A stretch of DNA of 21,522 nucleotides from an uncultured archaeon (GCA_937982425.1 CALJLT010000003.1:1-21522), one strand, 5' to 3'. Numbered from the stretch's first letter, positions 13,122-21,158 are shown. The notes: generated by a model not told the origin, from the sequence alone. Translations and numbers: made by a program.

Positions 13122-14453
13122 CTTATTTAATTCTTGGCCTTCTTTCGTATCCGAAACTTGGAATCCTAAGGACCTTATTTCTTCTCTTATCTCGTCGGAT
13201 AATTTAAAATCCTTCATCTTTCTGGCTTCCTCTCTCTTACTTAATAAAGATTTTATTTTAGAAGGGATTTTTATTTTTCTTTCTTCAAATAATCCAAATC
13301 CAAGGATTAAATCTATTTCCTTTAAAAAAACATATTTTCCTCTATCTTCCTTTTCCCTTAGTATTCTCCAAATAATATTTATGGCTCCAGAAGTATTAAA
13401 ATCTTGATTCATTTCTTTTTCAAATAATTCAAAATATACCCTCCCATCTTTCTTACTTGGTTTTACTTCTTTGCATAAACTTCTTAATTTATCTAAGGAA
13501 ATTTTTGCCTCATTTAATTTTTCTTTTGAAAAATCCATTGGTTTCCTATAATGAGTATTCAGTGTAAAATATCTTATAATTTCTCCTTCATAATCTTTTA
13601 AAATTTCTTTTATCGTCGTAAAATTCTTTAAAGACTTACTCATCTTAACTTTGTTTATGTTTACCATTGCGTTGTGCATCCAATAGTTTACAAATTTTTT
13701 TCCATAACCTGCTTCAGATTGGGCAATTTCATCTTCATGATGGGGAAAAATTAAATCTTGTCCTCCGGCATGAATATCAAAAGGCAAGCCTAAGAGTTTA
13801 TGACTCATTGCAGAACATTCAATATGCCAACCGGGCCTTCCTTTTCCCCAAGGAGAATTCCAAAAAGGTTCTCCTTCTTTGGAAAATTTCCATAAAACAA
13901 AATCTTTTGAATCTTTCTTGTCTTTCCCCTTTGAAGAATCTCTTAGATCTCTTTTGTTTTTTAATTCATCTAAATTTATTTTTGAAAGTTTTCCATAACC
14001 TTTAAATTTTGAAATATCAAAGTAGACCCCGTCACTCTCAATCACATAAATATATCCTTTTTTTTCTAAATTTTCTATTAAAGATATCATTTCATCGACA
14101 TATTCTGACGCTCTGGGTTGAAAAGTAGGTTTCTTTACTCCCAACGAAGCATAATCTTCCAAGTGCTCTTTTAAGTTTTTTTCAGTCAATTCTTTTATTG
14201 AAATTCCCAATTCATTTGATTTTAAAATTATTTTATCTTCTATGTCTGTTACATTTGAAACAAAATTAACTTCATAACCCTTGTATTCTAAATATTTTCT
14301 AAAGCTATCAAAAACAATCTGGACTCTTGCATGTCCTAAATGAGGCACATCGTTAACTGTTGGACCACAAACATACATTCCTACTTTTCCTTTCTTTATA
14401 GGAATGAATTCTTCTTTTTTTCTTGAGAGAGTATTATATATTTTCAAATTCAT
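13116..14453 (-). CDS. cysS: cysteinyl-tRNA synthetase
   Basis: 445 residues, class I. It charges tRNA-Cys. The HIGH motif is PHLGHARV (His38-His41) and the KMSKS motif is at 270-274. Zinc ligands are Cys29 (YVCGPTVND), Cys213 (HIECSAM), His238 and Glu242 (PHHEDEIAQSE). HAGGQDLIFPHHEDE is the family hallmark. The C-terminal helical region (about 310-445) is typical, slightly short. It has an AT-rich promoter-like box about 20-28 bases upstream (14473-14481) and seems to be transcribed separately from the ribosomal operon. Confidence 0.96.
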   Translation of the reverse strand: MNLKIYNTLSRKKEEFIPIKKGKVGMYVCGPTVNDVPHLGHARVQIVFDSFRKYLEYKGYEVNFVSNVTDIEDKIILKSNELGISIKELTEKNLKEHLEDYASLGVKKPTFQPRASEYVDEMISLIENLEKKGYIYVIESDGVYFDISKFKGYGKLSKINLDELKNKRDLRDSSKGKDKKDSKDFVLWKFSKEGEPFWNSPWGKGRPGWHIECSAMSHKLLGLPFDIHAGGQDLIFPHHEDEIAQSEAGYGKKFVNYWMHNAMVNINKVKMSKSLKNFTTIKEILKDYEGEIIRYFTLNTHYRKPMDFSKEKLNEAKISLDKLRSLCKEVKPSKKDGRVYFELFEKEMNQDFNTSGAINIIWRILREKEDRGKYVFLKEIDLILGFGLFEERKIKIPSKIKSLLSKREEARKMKDFKLSDEIREEIRSLGFQVSDTKEGQELNKL

Positions 14454-14472
14454 AATAATATTAGTTTTTAAG

Positions 14473-14481
14473 AATTTAAAA
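14473..14481 (-). promoter_or_regulatory. TATA-like box for cysS
   Basis: Minus strand TTTTAAATT, 20-28 bases upstream of the cysS ATG in the 37-base gap after the pilin-like gene. Confidence 0.4.
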
Positions 14482-14490
14482 GAATTGGGA

Positions 14491-15033
14491 TTATGCCTTT
14501 ACTCTAATTTCAAAAAAGTCAGTAGCATATGCAGTAGATCCTCTTTGAACATTTACTCTAAATCTAGCCAAACAATTTGGTGTTCCTTCTGGAATTGAAA
14601 TAGTTACCCTTCCAGACACTATTTCGGATATTGGAATAGGTATATCTGATTCTGATTTTCCTAAACTAATCCATTTTTCAACTTGTTCTTTAGTTAAACC
14701 GCAATTATTTTCTACAACTACCGTCGTATATGAAAAAGAGGTTTCTGAATTAACATTTGTTGCAATATTTTTTATTCCTATTCCTATCGCATCATCATTA
14801 CCTACTTTTATCTTTACTGTTTTTGAAGTAGGATAAATAGCTAATTTTGAATCTTCTGCAAATAATTTTTTGATTTCTGCTTGTAATTCTTGATCTGTTA
14901 AATCCATAGCTCCCTTAGCACTAGAAAAAATTCCCCTAATTAAAAATAAACCAAGAACCAACACACTCATCAAAAGAACAATTGTAACTATAGTGCCTAC
15001 GCTCATTTCCATAGCTGCTTTTTTAGTTCTCAT
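14491..15033 (-). CDS. pilin-like exported or membrane-anchored protein
   Basis: 180 residues. A short basic head (MRTKKAAMEMS) and one long hydrophobic segment (about 11-34, VGTIVTIVLLMSVLVLGLFLI) look like archaeal class III (prepilin-type) signals, with possible cleavage near Lys5-Ala7. The rest is a mostly beta-strand domain with two Cys (NNCGLT and PNCLARFRV) that could form a disulphide outside the cell. I cannot name a family. Its ATG overlaps the stop of the 85-residue membrane protein (ATGA), so the pair is coupled, directly after secY. That position suggests a role at the membrane or surface. Confidence 0.65.
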   Translation of the reverse strand: MRTKKAAMEMSVGTIVTIVLLMSVLVLGLFLIRGIFSSAKGAMDLTDQELQAEIKKLFAEDSKLAIYPTSKTVKIKVGNDDAIGIGIKNIATNVNSETSFSYTTVVVENNCGLTKEQVEKWISLGKSESDIPIPISEIVSGRVTISIPEGTPNCLARFRVNVQRGSTAYATDFFEIRVKA

Positions 15034-15287
15034 ATTAAATTAAATTGCATTAAAACTGCCCACAATAATATTAAAAATGAAAGCGCAACTCCAATTATGC
15101 TTATGATAAATGCTCTTCTTGAAAAAAGAGATTTTTGTTTAAGAGAAAAAACTATTCCTAAAACTCCTAAAACTAATCCTGCAATAGGAGAAGTCAAAGT
15201 TAAAGCAAAAACTAAAGAAATAGTTCCCAATATAAATGCTGGAATTTCAAAATTAAGTTTTTCTTTTGACACACTCTTTTTTACCAT
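15030..15287 (-). CDS. small membrane protein, DUF4190-like
   Basis: 85 residues. After a basic head (MVKKSVSKEKLN) there are hydrophobic segments at about 15-30, 33-49 and 58-80 with a short basic loop (KQKSLFSRRA). SPIAGLVLGVLGIVFSLKQK resembles the small DUF4190 membrane family. Function unknown. A clear TATA box lies upstream, and its stop overlaps the next ATG, so it starts a two-gene membrane unit after secY. Confidence 0.65.
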   Translation of the reverse strand: MVKKSVSKEKLNFEIPAFILGTISLVFALTLTSPIAGLVLGVLGIVFSLKQKSLFSRRAFIISIIGVALSFLILLWAVLMQFNLI

Positions 15288-15309
15288 AACTAGATTAATT
15301 TATTTTTGT

Positions 15310-15317
15310 TTATAAAA
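15310..15317 (-). promoter_or_regulatory. TATA box for two-gene membrane unit
   Basis: Minus strand TTTTATAA, 23-30 bases upstream of the ATG at 15287, in the gap after secY. Confidence 0.55.
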
Positions 15318-15321
15318 GTTT

Positions 15322-16713
15322 TTATTGGCTCCCCATGAATTTTTTCATAGAAGGATTCATGTCTGCCATGTGTTGTTCTGAAATTGATTTGTAAAATTGG
15401 AACATTATCATTATTACAAGAAGTATTGCTGTTCCAGAAGTTAAAGCTCCAACTAAATTAGTTATTGATGCTAAAAATCCTATTGCAGCTCCGCCCATAA
15501 CGGTTAGAGGCATAATGTATCTATCTAAAATGCTTTCTAAAATTCTTATGTCTTGTCTAAAGCCGGCAACTTGTAATCCTGAACCTGCAATCTTTTTAGC
15601 TTGCGCTTTAGAATCCATTCCAGACGTCTTTACCCAAAGAACTCCGAATAAAGTACAGAGAGCCATAAATGCTAAAATGTGAATTAATCCTTGAAGAAGA
15701 TATCTAGGTAATAATCCTCCTCGTATTGCTAATTCTAAAAGATTTGTGGAACCAAGCCAAAAGGATAATCCGGAAACTGCTTGCCCGTTAATAAATTCTC
15801 CTAAGAAAGTGGGACGCCCTAACCAATTTTGGAAGAGACTACCAAATAATTGAAATTGAGCTATTAAAGCTGCAGCAAGAATAACTGGAATAACAGAAGA
15901 ATAGAAAAAAGATAAAGGCCACTTAACACTATATCCTCTTACTCTTCCGAAGGAAAGGGGAATTTCTACTTTTAAAGATTGAGCCCAAACCACCAATAAA
16001 AATATTCCTATCGTTACTGCAATCGCTAAAAATGCAGCTAAAAACTCTACAGGATACCTATTTATTATTGATTGGATTAAAATCCAAATTTTACCTGAAC
16101 ACATTGTTCCACTAAAATCAAGTAAACAATTTTGTCCTTGTTGATCTATAAACTGAAATAAACTAGTGAATAATCTCCAAGATACTCCTGCTCCAATAAA
16201 TAAACTAACTCCGGAACCGAATCCCCATTTTTCAGAAAGTTCATTTAAATAATAAATTGCCAAACCTCCCAAAATAAGTTGAAATATAACTATTCCCTTG
16301 AACCCGGGGTTTGCTTGAAGCCCGTTCATAGCTACATAAACAATTGCTTCTAGAACTATGAAAAACATGATAAGTATTTTTTGTAATCCTTGGAAAAACT
16401 TTCTTCCTTCTGCAGTTGAAGTGTCTATATTTAAAATTCCAGACCCGGTGAAAAGCTGCAAAATAATTGAAGCCATTACAATTGGACCTATTCCCAAAGA
16501 AATTATTGAACCAAAATCTGTTCCCATAATTATGGCCAAATATTCGAATCTTTCTAATGCGTTTTTACTAAGTCCAAAAAGAGATATATTAGTTAATACA
16601 AAAAAAGAGATTAGAATAATCATTGTCCATTTTAACTTCGCATTAAAACTTAATTTTTCCCCTTCTGGTTTTTTTACTTCTGGGATAAAACTAAAAATAC
16701 CTCGTAAATCCAT
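15322..16713 (-). CDS. secY: preprotein translocase subunit SecY
   Basis: 463 residues with about ten membrane helices. It forms the protein-conducting channel in the cytoplasmic membrane. Family signatures are GTDFGSIISLGIGPIVMASIILQLFTGSG (plug and helix 2 region, about 64-92), the cytosolic loop IPLSFGRVRGYSVKWPLSFFYSSVIPVILA and the final GGAAIGFLASITNLVGALTSGTAILL helix. As in other archaea it is the last familiar gene of the spc-type operon. A TATA-like box at 16733-16742 suggests an extra internal promoter. The usual archaeal neighbours adk and DUF106 are not next to it. Confidence 0.96.
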   Translation of the reverse strand: MDLRGIFSFIPEVKKPEGEKLSFNAKLKWTMIILISFFVLTNISLFGLSKNALERFEYLAIIMGTDFGSIISLGIGPIVMASIILQLFTGSGILNIDTSTAEGRKFFQGLQKILIMFFIVLEAIVYVAMNGLQANPGFKGIVIFQLILGGLAIYYLNELSEKWGFGSGVSLFIGAGVSWRLFTSLFQFIDQQGQNCLLDFSGTMCSGKIWILIQSIINRYPVEFLAAFLAIAVTIGIFLLVVWAQSLKVEIPLSFGRVRGYSVKWPLSFFYSSVIPVILAAALIAQFQLFGSLFQNWLGRPTFLGEFINGQAVSGLSFWLGSTNLLELAIRGGLLPRYLLQGLIHILAFMALCTLFGVLWVKTSGMDSKAQAKKIAGSGLQVAGFRQDIRILESILDRYIMPLTVMGGAAIGFLASITNLVGALTSGTAILLVIMIMFQFYKSISEQHMADMNPSMKKFMGSQ

Positions 16714-16732
16714 AATAAATAGATAGAAAACT

Positions 16733-16742
16733 AGTTTTTAAA
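16733..16742 (-). promoter_or_regulatory. TATA-like box before secY
   Basis: Minus strand CTTTAAAAAC, 20-29 bases upstream of the secY ATG, in the 40-base gap after uL15. Confidence 0.4.
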
Positions 16743-16753
16743 GTTTGTTAGAA

Positions 16754-17245
16754 TCATTCCTTTTTCTTTTTCTTGTGATGTTCAACTAAAGGAGTTTTAA
16801 TTTCTTTTATTTCTTTAATAATTATTTTTCCTCCGGCTTCGTTAACTTTTTCAATTGCAGATTGTGATGCAGAAAGGCAAGTAACAATTAATTTTTCTTT
16901 TACTTCTCCCTCTCCCAGTATTTTATAATTTCTAAGATTTATTTCCCAGGAGTCCCCTTTCTTTTTTGCATATTTTTCCAAATTTGTAGAAAGTTCCCTT
17001 AAATTTATTCTTTTTCTTATATCTCTTTTCGTTTTTTTAGAAGTTACTCCTTGTTTTCCAAAATAATTATGCCCATATAATTTTTGAACTAAAGTTTTTT
17101 TATGGTCTGCTCTTTTTCCTGAACCAGACATCCCTATTCCACCTTTATTTCCGGACTTCCTTTTATTTTTTCTTGCTCCTGTTCCGGCAGTTCCCATTTT
17201 TCTTCCGTGTGCTCTAGAGTATTTTTTTCTTTTTTTTAATTTCAT
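16754..17245 (-). CDS. rplO: ribosomal protein uL15
   Basis: 163 residues, normal for archaeal uL15 of the large subunit. The basic Gly-rich N-terminus (KKYSRAHGRKMGTAGTGARKNKRKSGNKGG, about 7-36) threads into rRNA, and a folded C-terminal domain follows (KLIVTCLSASQSAIEKVNEAGGKII). The end is Lys-rich (HHKKKKKE). Its ATG overlaps the stop of the unknown 90-residue gene (ATGA). Confidence 0.94.
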   Translation of the reverse strand: MKLKKRKKYSRAHGRKMGTAGTGARKNKRKSGNKGGIGMSGSGKRADHKKTLVQKLYGHNYFGKQGVTSKKTKRDIRKRINLRELSTNLEKYAKKKGDSWEINLRNYKILGEGEVKEKLIVTCLSASQSAIEKVNEAGGKIIIKEIKEIKTPLVEHHKKKKKE

Positions 17246-17514
17246 CTTCTTGTTTTTCCATAATTTATTTTTCTTAATAATCCATAATATTCTGTAGGCT
17301 CTATAAATGCTCCTCCTTCTGGAATAATAATTCCTTCTCCTTCAACAGAATAATGGTCAATTGCATAAAGTACCTCTAATCCTTCTTTAACTTTATGGGC
17401 AGTCGTTATTAAATCTCCTTCAATTTCCACAATTATTCCTAATCCCTTTCCTAAATCAACTCCCAACTGGATTTCTTTATCAATTTTTATTTTATCTATT
17501 AAATTTCTTGGCAT
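17242..17514 (-). CDS. unknown 90-residue protein inside the ribosomal operon
   Basis: I do not recognise this protein. It is 90 residues, predicted mostly beta, with hydrophobic strands (LGIIVEIEGDLITTAHKV, LEVLYAIDHYSV, GIIIPEGGAFIEP) and basic ends (MPRN and NYGKTRR). No membrane segment, Cys or signal peptide. It lies between uL30 and uL15, which are adjacent in the usual archaeal spc operon. It is linked to both: it starts one base after the uL30 stop (TAAAATG) and ends in an ATGA overlap with uL15. Such coupling argues that it is a real expressed gene. A ribosome- or SecY-related role is inference from position only. Confidence 0.75.
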   Translation of the reverse strand: MPRNLIDKIKIDKEIQLGVDLGKGLGIIVEIEGDLITTAHKVKEGLEVLYAIDHYSVEGEGIIIPEGGAFIEPTEYYGLLRKINYGKTRR

Positions 17515-17515
17515 T

Positions 17516-17869
17516 TTATAACATCCTCAATATTAATTCATCCATTTTTTTATTTTCTCCCAAAATTCCTTTTGGATAATGCGATTTAGTATTGGCTCCT
17601 CCTCTCGGGGGATGAAGCCTAAAAAAAGGTTTTAAATTTCCTTCTTTATCTTTCTCTCCTCTGGCACTTAAAAGTTTCTTATGTGTTTCTTCTGAAATTT
17701 CTCCATAGGATATAAAATTTCTAGACTTTTTTATCATTCCCATTTGAGCTTCATTTGGATTTTCTAAAACAACACAAGAATATTTTTTTCTTAATCTAAG
17801 TCTAGATAAAGTTTCCTTTTGCTTTTCTTCAAGATTTATTTGCCCTCTAATTCTTATAATTGCTATCAT
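17516..17869 (-). CDS. rpmD: ribosomal protein uL30, shortened
   Basis: 117 residues from the ATG at 17869, against about 150 in most archaea. The start is typical (MIAIIRIRGQINLEEKQKETLSRLRLRKKYSCVV), as are FISYGEISEETHKKLLSARG (52-71) and LKPFFRLHPPRGG (79-91). The segment of about 35 residues usually found between these two blocks is replaced by EKDKEGN. A TTG at 17911 would add 14 residues but overlaps uS5 heavily; the 17869 ATG makes an ATGA overlap with the uS5 stop. Confidence 0.9.
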   Translation of the reverse strand: MIAIIRIRGQINLEEKQKETLSRLRLRKKYSCVVLENPNEAQMGMIKKSRNFISYGEISEETHKKLLSARGEKDKEGNLKPFFRLHPPRGGANTKSHYPKGILGENKKMDELILRML

Positions 17870-18729
17870 TTTGATACTCCTTGATTTGTCTTGCTTAATG
17901 CATCTACACAAGCTTTTACTAAATTGAAAGTTGTTTGAACATTTCCCTCTGTCCTAGAATAAACATCTTTGATTCCAGCCATCTTTAATATTTTTTTTAA
18001 TTCACTTGCAACAACAAGTCCGGTTCCTTGAGGAGCAGGTATTAATTTTATTCTAACGCTTCCAGATTTTCCTTGTACTTCGAAAGGTATTGAGTGTAAT
18101 TCATCACAAGAACAATCAAAAGCTGAACAAGCTCTTTTTATTCTTATAACATTTAATTTTGCTTTTCTTGTTGCTTTATCCCTAGCTGGTAAAGTTTCAT
18201 TTGCTTTTCCAAAACCTATTCCAATATGGCCATTCTCATCTCCAACTATTGCCATTGCTGAGAAAGTTAAAACTCCTCCTTCTTTTTTTATTCTTTGTGT
18301 TTGTCTCCAAGCTCGCCTTTTACCCCCTCCAAACTTTCCTTTCGCTTGCCCTATTGAAATTAAATCTGTCTTGGGTTTTAACAGAATATCTACAATTTCC
18401 TCTTCTAAAATTCTTTCTCCTTTATCCAATATTTCATCTATATTTTTAATTTCTCCAGATTGAACTTTTCTCCCCAAATTAGTTTTTGGTCTCCAAGATT
18501 TAATTGCTTCTTCTCTTTCTTCTTCTTGTCTTGTAAGCCTTTTCTTTGGTTTTGGTTCTGTTATTTCCATTATTTCTTCTTTTGAAATAATATCCCCTAT
18601 AATTGAATCATCTTGGCTTTCTTTATTGATTTTTTCTTTTACTTTTTTAGTCTTCTTTCCTTCTTCCAATTTTTTTTCCTCTGGATTTTTATTTGGAAGT
18701 TTTGTTTCTTTTTTCATTTCTTCTTTCAT
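17866..18729 (-). CDS. rpsE: ribosomal protein uS5 with charged N-terminal extension
   Basis: 287 residues; archaeal uS5 is usually about 200-240. The core begins near residue 64 (RLTRQEEEREEAIKSWRPKTNLGRKVQSGEI). It shows the double-stranded RNA-binding part (GQAKGKFGGGKRRAWRQTQ) and the conserved HSIPFEVQGKSGSVRIKLIPAPQGTGLV (about 212-239). The first ~63 residues are an added Lys/Glu-rich tail, likely disordered. Its ATG overlaps the uL18 stop (ATGA). uS5 sits at the mRNA entrance of the small subunit and supports accuracy. Confidence 0.94.
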   Translation of the reverse strand: MKEEMKKETKLPNKNPEEKKLEEGKKTKKVKEKINKESQDDSIIGDIISKEEIMEITEPKPKKRLTRQEEEREEAIKSWRPKTNLGRKVQSGEIKNIDEILDKGERILEEEIVDILLKPKTDLISIGQAKGKFGGGKRRAWRQTQRIKKEGGVLTFSAMAIVGDENGHIGIGFGKANETLPARDKATRKAKLNVIRIKRACSAFDCSCDELHSIPFEVQGKSGSVRIKLIPAPQGTGLVVASELKKILKMAGIKDVYSRTEGNVQTTFNLVKACVDALSKTNQGVSK

Positions 18730-19232
18730 TTTATCTTACCTATACTTAATTTAACTTTTTCAAAATCTTTTGCAAAATTTTCCTTTAGATGTTCTCCTTT
18801 AATTCTCCCTTCCTCAGGAAAAACCTCTGGTTTTGAATTCAATTTTAATCCGGAATCAATTAATCCTTTTAAAAATGAAAAGACTCTTGACTTATATTTT
18901 GTTCTTAACATTCCAAAATCAACTATAGGCGTATCTAATTTTTCTTTTTTTATTTTATTTCCAACTAAATATCCCGTTAAATAAGCAGAAGGAATTGATC
19001 TTAGACTCCCTTTAAAATTTTCCGGCCAGGAGTATTTTAGCAATTCTTTAGAAGTTATCCCAAATAGGATTTTATCTTTTGCTTCTTCACTAATTACATA
19101 TTGGACTATAAAATACTTATTCGTTCTTCTAAAAACTAATCTTGGCCTGTTGCTTTTTAAAAGTTTTATCCTTGTAGAATAATCCGTTTTGAATTCTCTT
19201 CTTCTTCTTTTTTGAACTTTTATTGCTTTCAT
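18726..19232 (-). CDS. rplR: ribosomal protein uL18
   Basis: 168 residues, binding 5S rRNA in the large subunit. Basic N-terminus RRRREFKTDYSTRIKLLKSNRPRLVFRRTNKY (9-40), then SIPSAYLTGYLVGNK and a D-G-L segment FLKGLIDSGLKL matching the archaeal form (GLxDxGL). Coupled by ATGA overlaps to eL19 before it and uS5 after it. Confidence 0.93.
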   Translation of the reverse strand: MKAIKVQKRRRREFKTDYSTRIKLLKSNRPRLVFRRTNKYFIVQYVISEEAKDKILFGITSKELLKYSWPENFKGSLRSIPSAYLTGYLVGNKIKKEKLDTPIVDFGMLRTKYKSRVFSFLKGLIDSGLKLNSKPEVFPEEGRIKGEHLKENFAKDFEKVKLSIGKIK

Positions 19233-19636
19233 TTTCTAATTTCTCCTATATAAGATTTTAAATTTGATTGGCTCTTAAATGCTTTGTTTCTAATTTTTTT
19301 TCTTATTTCTTTTACTTCTTCTTTTGAAATAACTCCTTTTGATTTTAATCCTTTAACATACGACCTTAATTTTCTTGTCATTATAACGTAATTTCTTTTT
19401 CTAACATTAACTTTCTTTTTTATTTTTCCAGTTCCTCTTGGATTTCTTCTTTTTACATTTGTCTTCCTTCCCTTTACTGGAATAATTGAAATCGCTCCTT
19501 CTTCTTTAAGTGCCCTCATATCTTCTTTAGTTATTGCCTCTTTAATTTCGGCTAAACTATCTTTTTCAAATTTAACTCTTTCAATGCCGACCTTCAATGC
19601 TTTTGAAGCTAAATTCTTTTTAGATTTTAAATTCAT
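19229..19636 (-). CDS. rpl19e: ribosomal protein eL19
   Basis: 135 residues, a little shorter than the usual ~150. Opening MNLKSKKNLASKALKVGIERVKF and central VKGRKTNVKRRNPRGTGKIKKK are family signatures (typical is KGxSRGRAR...GxRKGxR). The C-terminal helix is short and basic. ATGA overlaps join it to eL32 and uL18. Confidence 0.9.
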   Translation of the reverse strand: MNLKSKKNLASKALKVGIERVKFEKDSLAEIKEAITKEDMRALKEEGAISIIPVKGRKTNVKRRNPRGTGKIKKKVNVRKRNYVIMTRKLRSYVKGLKSKGVISKEEVKEIRKKIRNKAFKSQSNLKSYIGEIRK

Positions 19637-19992
19637 TTTTTATTTTCTCCCTTCTTATCTTTATCTTTCAAGAAAGTTTTAGGATTCATGTTAATTAATT
19701 TTACTTTTAATTCTATAGCTTTCTTTGCAATTTCAATTTTTTTCTTTAATCCTAAATTTCCTACTTTACCTACATCATCTTTATTTAACTTTTCTAAATC
19801 TCTTATGTTTGAAATTGTAATTGGACTTTTTTCTTGTTTTTGTTTGTAACCTATTTTAACCACCACCGGATAACCTTTTCTTTTTTCCCTCATTTTGTTA
19901 TCTCTTCCAGTTGGTTTTCTCCATATTGCTTTCTTTCCTCTTCCCTTACCGAACTTTGAATACCTTTTTGAATCTCTTCTTAAAAATTTCAT
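19633..19992 (-). CDS. rpl32e: ribosomal protein eL32
   Basis: 119 residues from the ATG at 19992. FLRRDSKRYSKFGKGRGKKAIWRKPTGRDNKMREKRKGYPVVVKIGY is the eL32 hallmark, ending with the conserved KxGYP and VKIGYK. An ATG at 20010 adds six residues and overlaps uL6 by 17 bases. I prefer 19992 because it begins next to FLRRD, as in the family, and gives the TAAAATG junction. A Lys/Asp tail closes the protein. Either start leaves the product unchanged in kind. Confidence 0.92.
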   Translation of the reverse strand: MKFLRRDSKRYSKFGKGRGKKAIWRKPTGRDNKMREKRKGYPVVVKIGYKQKQEKSPITISNIRDLEKLNKDDVGKVGNLGLKKKIEIAKKAIELKVKLINMNPKTFLKDKDKKGENKK

Positions 19993-19993
19993 T

Positions 19994-20536
19994 TTAAATT
20001 GCCCTTCCATCCTTTTCTATTATATAAATTCCGTCTTGAAAAATTCTTTTATCTCTTCCTCTTATTTTAGTTATTGTTTCAAAATTTGCTGCAGCTTGAC
20101 CTGCAATTTCTTTGCTTACCGATTTTATAGTTATAATATCTTTAGATATTTGGATTTCAGCTCCTAAAGGAATTTTTACTTTACGATCATGTTTTTCTCC
20201 AAGAAAATTTTTTATTATTGCTTGATTTCCTTCGTGCTTAACTGTGAAGGGGAAATGGCCTGAACATATTTTTACTTTATACTCAAACTTATTTTGAACT
20301 CCTTTAATCATATTTTCAATATGAGCCTTAAAAGTATTTATTAATCTTTTATCATTTTTAGTTGCTTTTTTGAATCCAAGAATGATCTTATTTCCCTCTA
20401 CTCTAAAATCAAATATACCTAGTTTTAAATTTTTTTTATTTTCTCCTTCCTTTCCCTTAACTATTAATAAATCTCCTTCTAATCTTACTTCAACTCCAGA
20501 GGGAATTTCAATTTCGTGATATAATTCTTTTCTCAT
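19994..20536 (-). CDS. rplF: ribosomal protein uL6
   Basis: 180 residues from the ATG at 20536. A TTG at 20554 would add six residues but overlaps uS8. Two repeated alpha/beta domains are visible: IEIPSGVEVRLEGDLLIVKGKEG (9-31), then GHFPFTVKHEGNQAIIKNFLGEK and KIRGRDKRIFQDGIYI at the C-terminal rRNA-contact end. It lies near the sarcin-ricin loop of the large subunit. Junctions with uS8 and eL32 are both TAAAATG. Confidence 0.94.
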   Translation of the reverse strand: MRKELYHEIEIPSGVEVRLEGDLLIVKGKEGENKKNLKLGIFDFRVEGNKIILGFKKATKNDKRLINTFKAHIENMIKGVQNKFEYKVKICSGHFPFTVKHEGNQAIIKNFLGEKHDRKVKIPLGAEIQISKDIITIKSVSKEIAGQAAANFETITKIRGRDKRIFQDGIYIIEKDGRAI

Positions 20537-20537
20537 T

Positions 20538-20918
20538 TTAATAAAAATAAGCAATTAAGCAACCCCCTATTTTTTCTATTTCAGCCTCTTCATGAGTTAT
20601 TAAACCCTTATTTGTAGAAAGGATCATCGTTCCAGAATTTCTAGAAGGAAGATATCTTCTTCTGTATTTTTCTATTTGAGATTTATCACAACTAAATCTA
20701 GGTTTTATTGCCTTACAATCAATTAAATCCCCAATAGTTACTTCTAAAGATTTTTCTTTACTATCTATTTTATATTTCTTTATAGCTCCCTTCTGTTTCA
20801 TTATTTTTAAAACTTCTATCAATAAGTTCGAAATTATGTTAAATTTAACAATTTCTTTATTTGCTTTCTTAGCATTCCTTATCATGTTTAGTGCATCTGC
20901 AACAATATCGTGACTCAT
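20538..20918 (-). CDS. rpsH: ribosomal protein uS8
   Basis: 126 residues, close to the normal ~130. It binds the central domain of 16S rRNA. The start SHDIVADALNMIRNAKKANKE is typical, and the end has LPSRNSGTMILSTNKGLITHEEAEIEKIGGCLIAYFY, with the conserved S-x-G-x-x-I-x-S-T-x-x-G-h-h-T-H. A Shine-Dalgarno AGGAG six bases upstream overlaps the uS14 stop codon (TAG), a different arrangement from its neighbours. Confidence 0.95.
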   Translation of the reverse strand: MSHDIVADALNMIRNAKKANKEIVKFNIISNLLIEVLKIMKQKGAIKKYKIDSKEKSLEVTIGDLIDCKAIKPRFSCDKSQIEKYRRRYLPSRNSGTMILSTNKGLITHEEAEIEKIGGCLIAYFY

Positions 20919-20924
20919 TTTTTA

Positions 20925-20929
20925 CTCCT
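20925..20929 (-). promoter_or_regulatory. Shine-Dalgarno of uS8 overlapping uS14 stop
   Basis: Minus strand AGGAG, six bases before the uS8 ATG, built into the TAG stop of uS14 (TAGGAGT). This favours reinitiation after uS14. Confidence 0.5.
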
Positions 20930-21158
20930 ATGAATATTTTTTAAAACCTATTTCTGTAGCAACTTCTCTAAAACAATGCCTACAAAGATTGATCCCATAA
21001 GATTTTATGTGGGCACCGAATCTTCCGCACCTTTCACACTTTCTCTTTGTGATCCCTATTTTTCTATCTTTTGGTTTGCAATGTTTCAAGAACTTTGCTT
21101 TTATAGCTGGTTTCGCATTTAATTGTTTAAAATAATTTTTCCAATCGCTTGCTGGCAT
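20928..21158 (-). CDS. rpsN: ribosomal protein uS14, zinc-binding
   Basis: 76 residues; many archaeal copies are about 50-56. The C-terminal part has the zinc ribbon Cys41, Cys44, Cys59, Cys62 ([23 protein letters not shown]) and the conserved [14 protein letters not shown] end. About 20 added residues at the N-terminus ([17 protein letters not shown]) form a likely helix. It starts one base after the uL5 stop (TAAAATG). Confidence 0.94.
   Translation of the reverse strand: MPASDWKNYFKQLNAKPAIKAKFLKHCKPKDRKIGITKRKCERCGRFGAHIKSYGINLCRHCFREVATEIGFKKYS

Noticed and set aside
13667..14005. 112-residue plus-strand ORF
   Set aside because: It lies wholly inside cysS on the other strand, is of poor protein character and has no start signal.
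17516..17911. 131-residue uL30 starting MCRCIKQDK
   Set aside because: The extra start is a TTG inside uS5; the ATG at 17869 matches the family start and makes an ATGA overlap.
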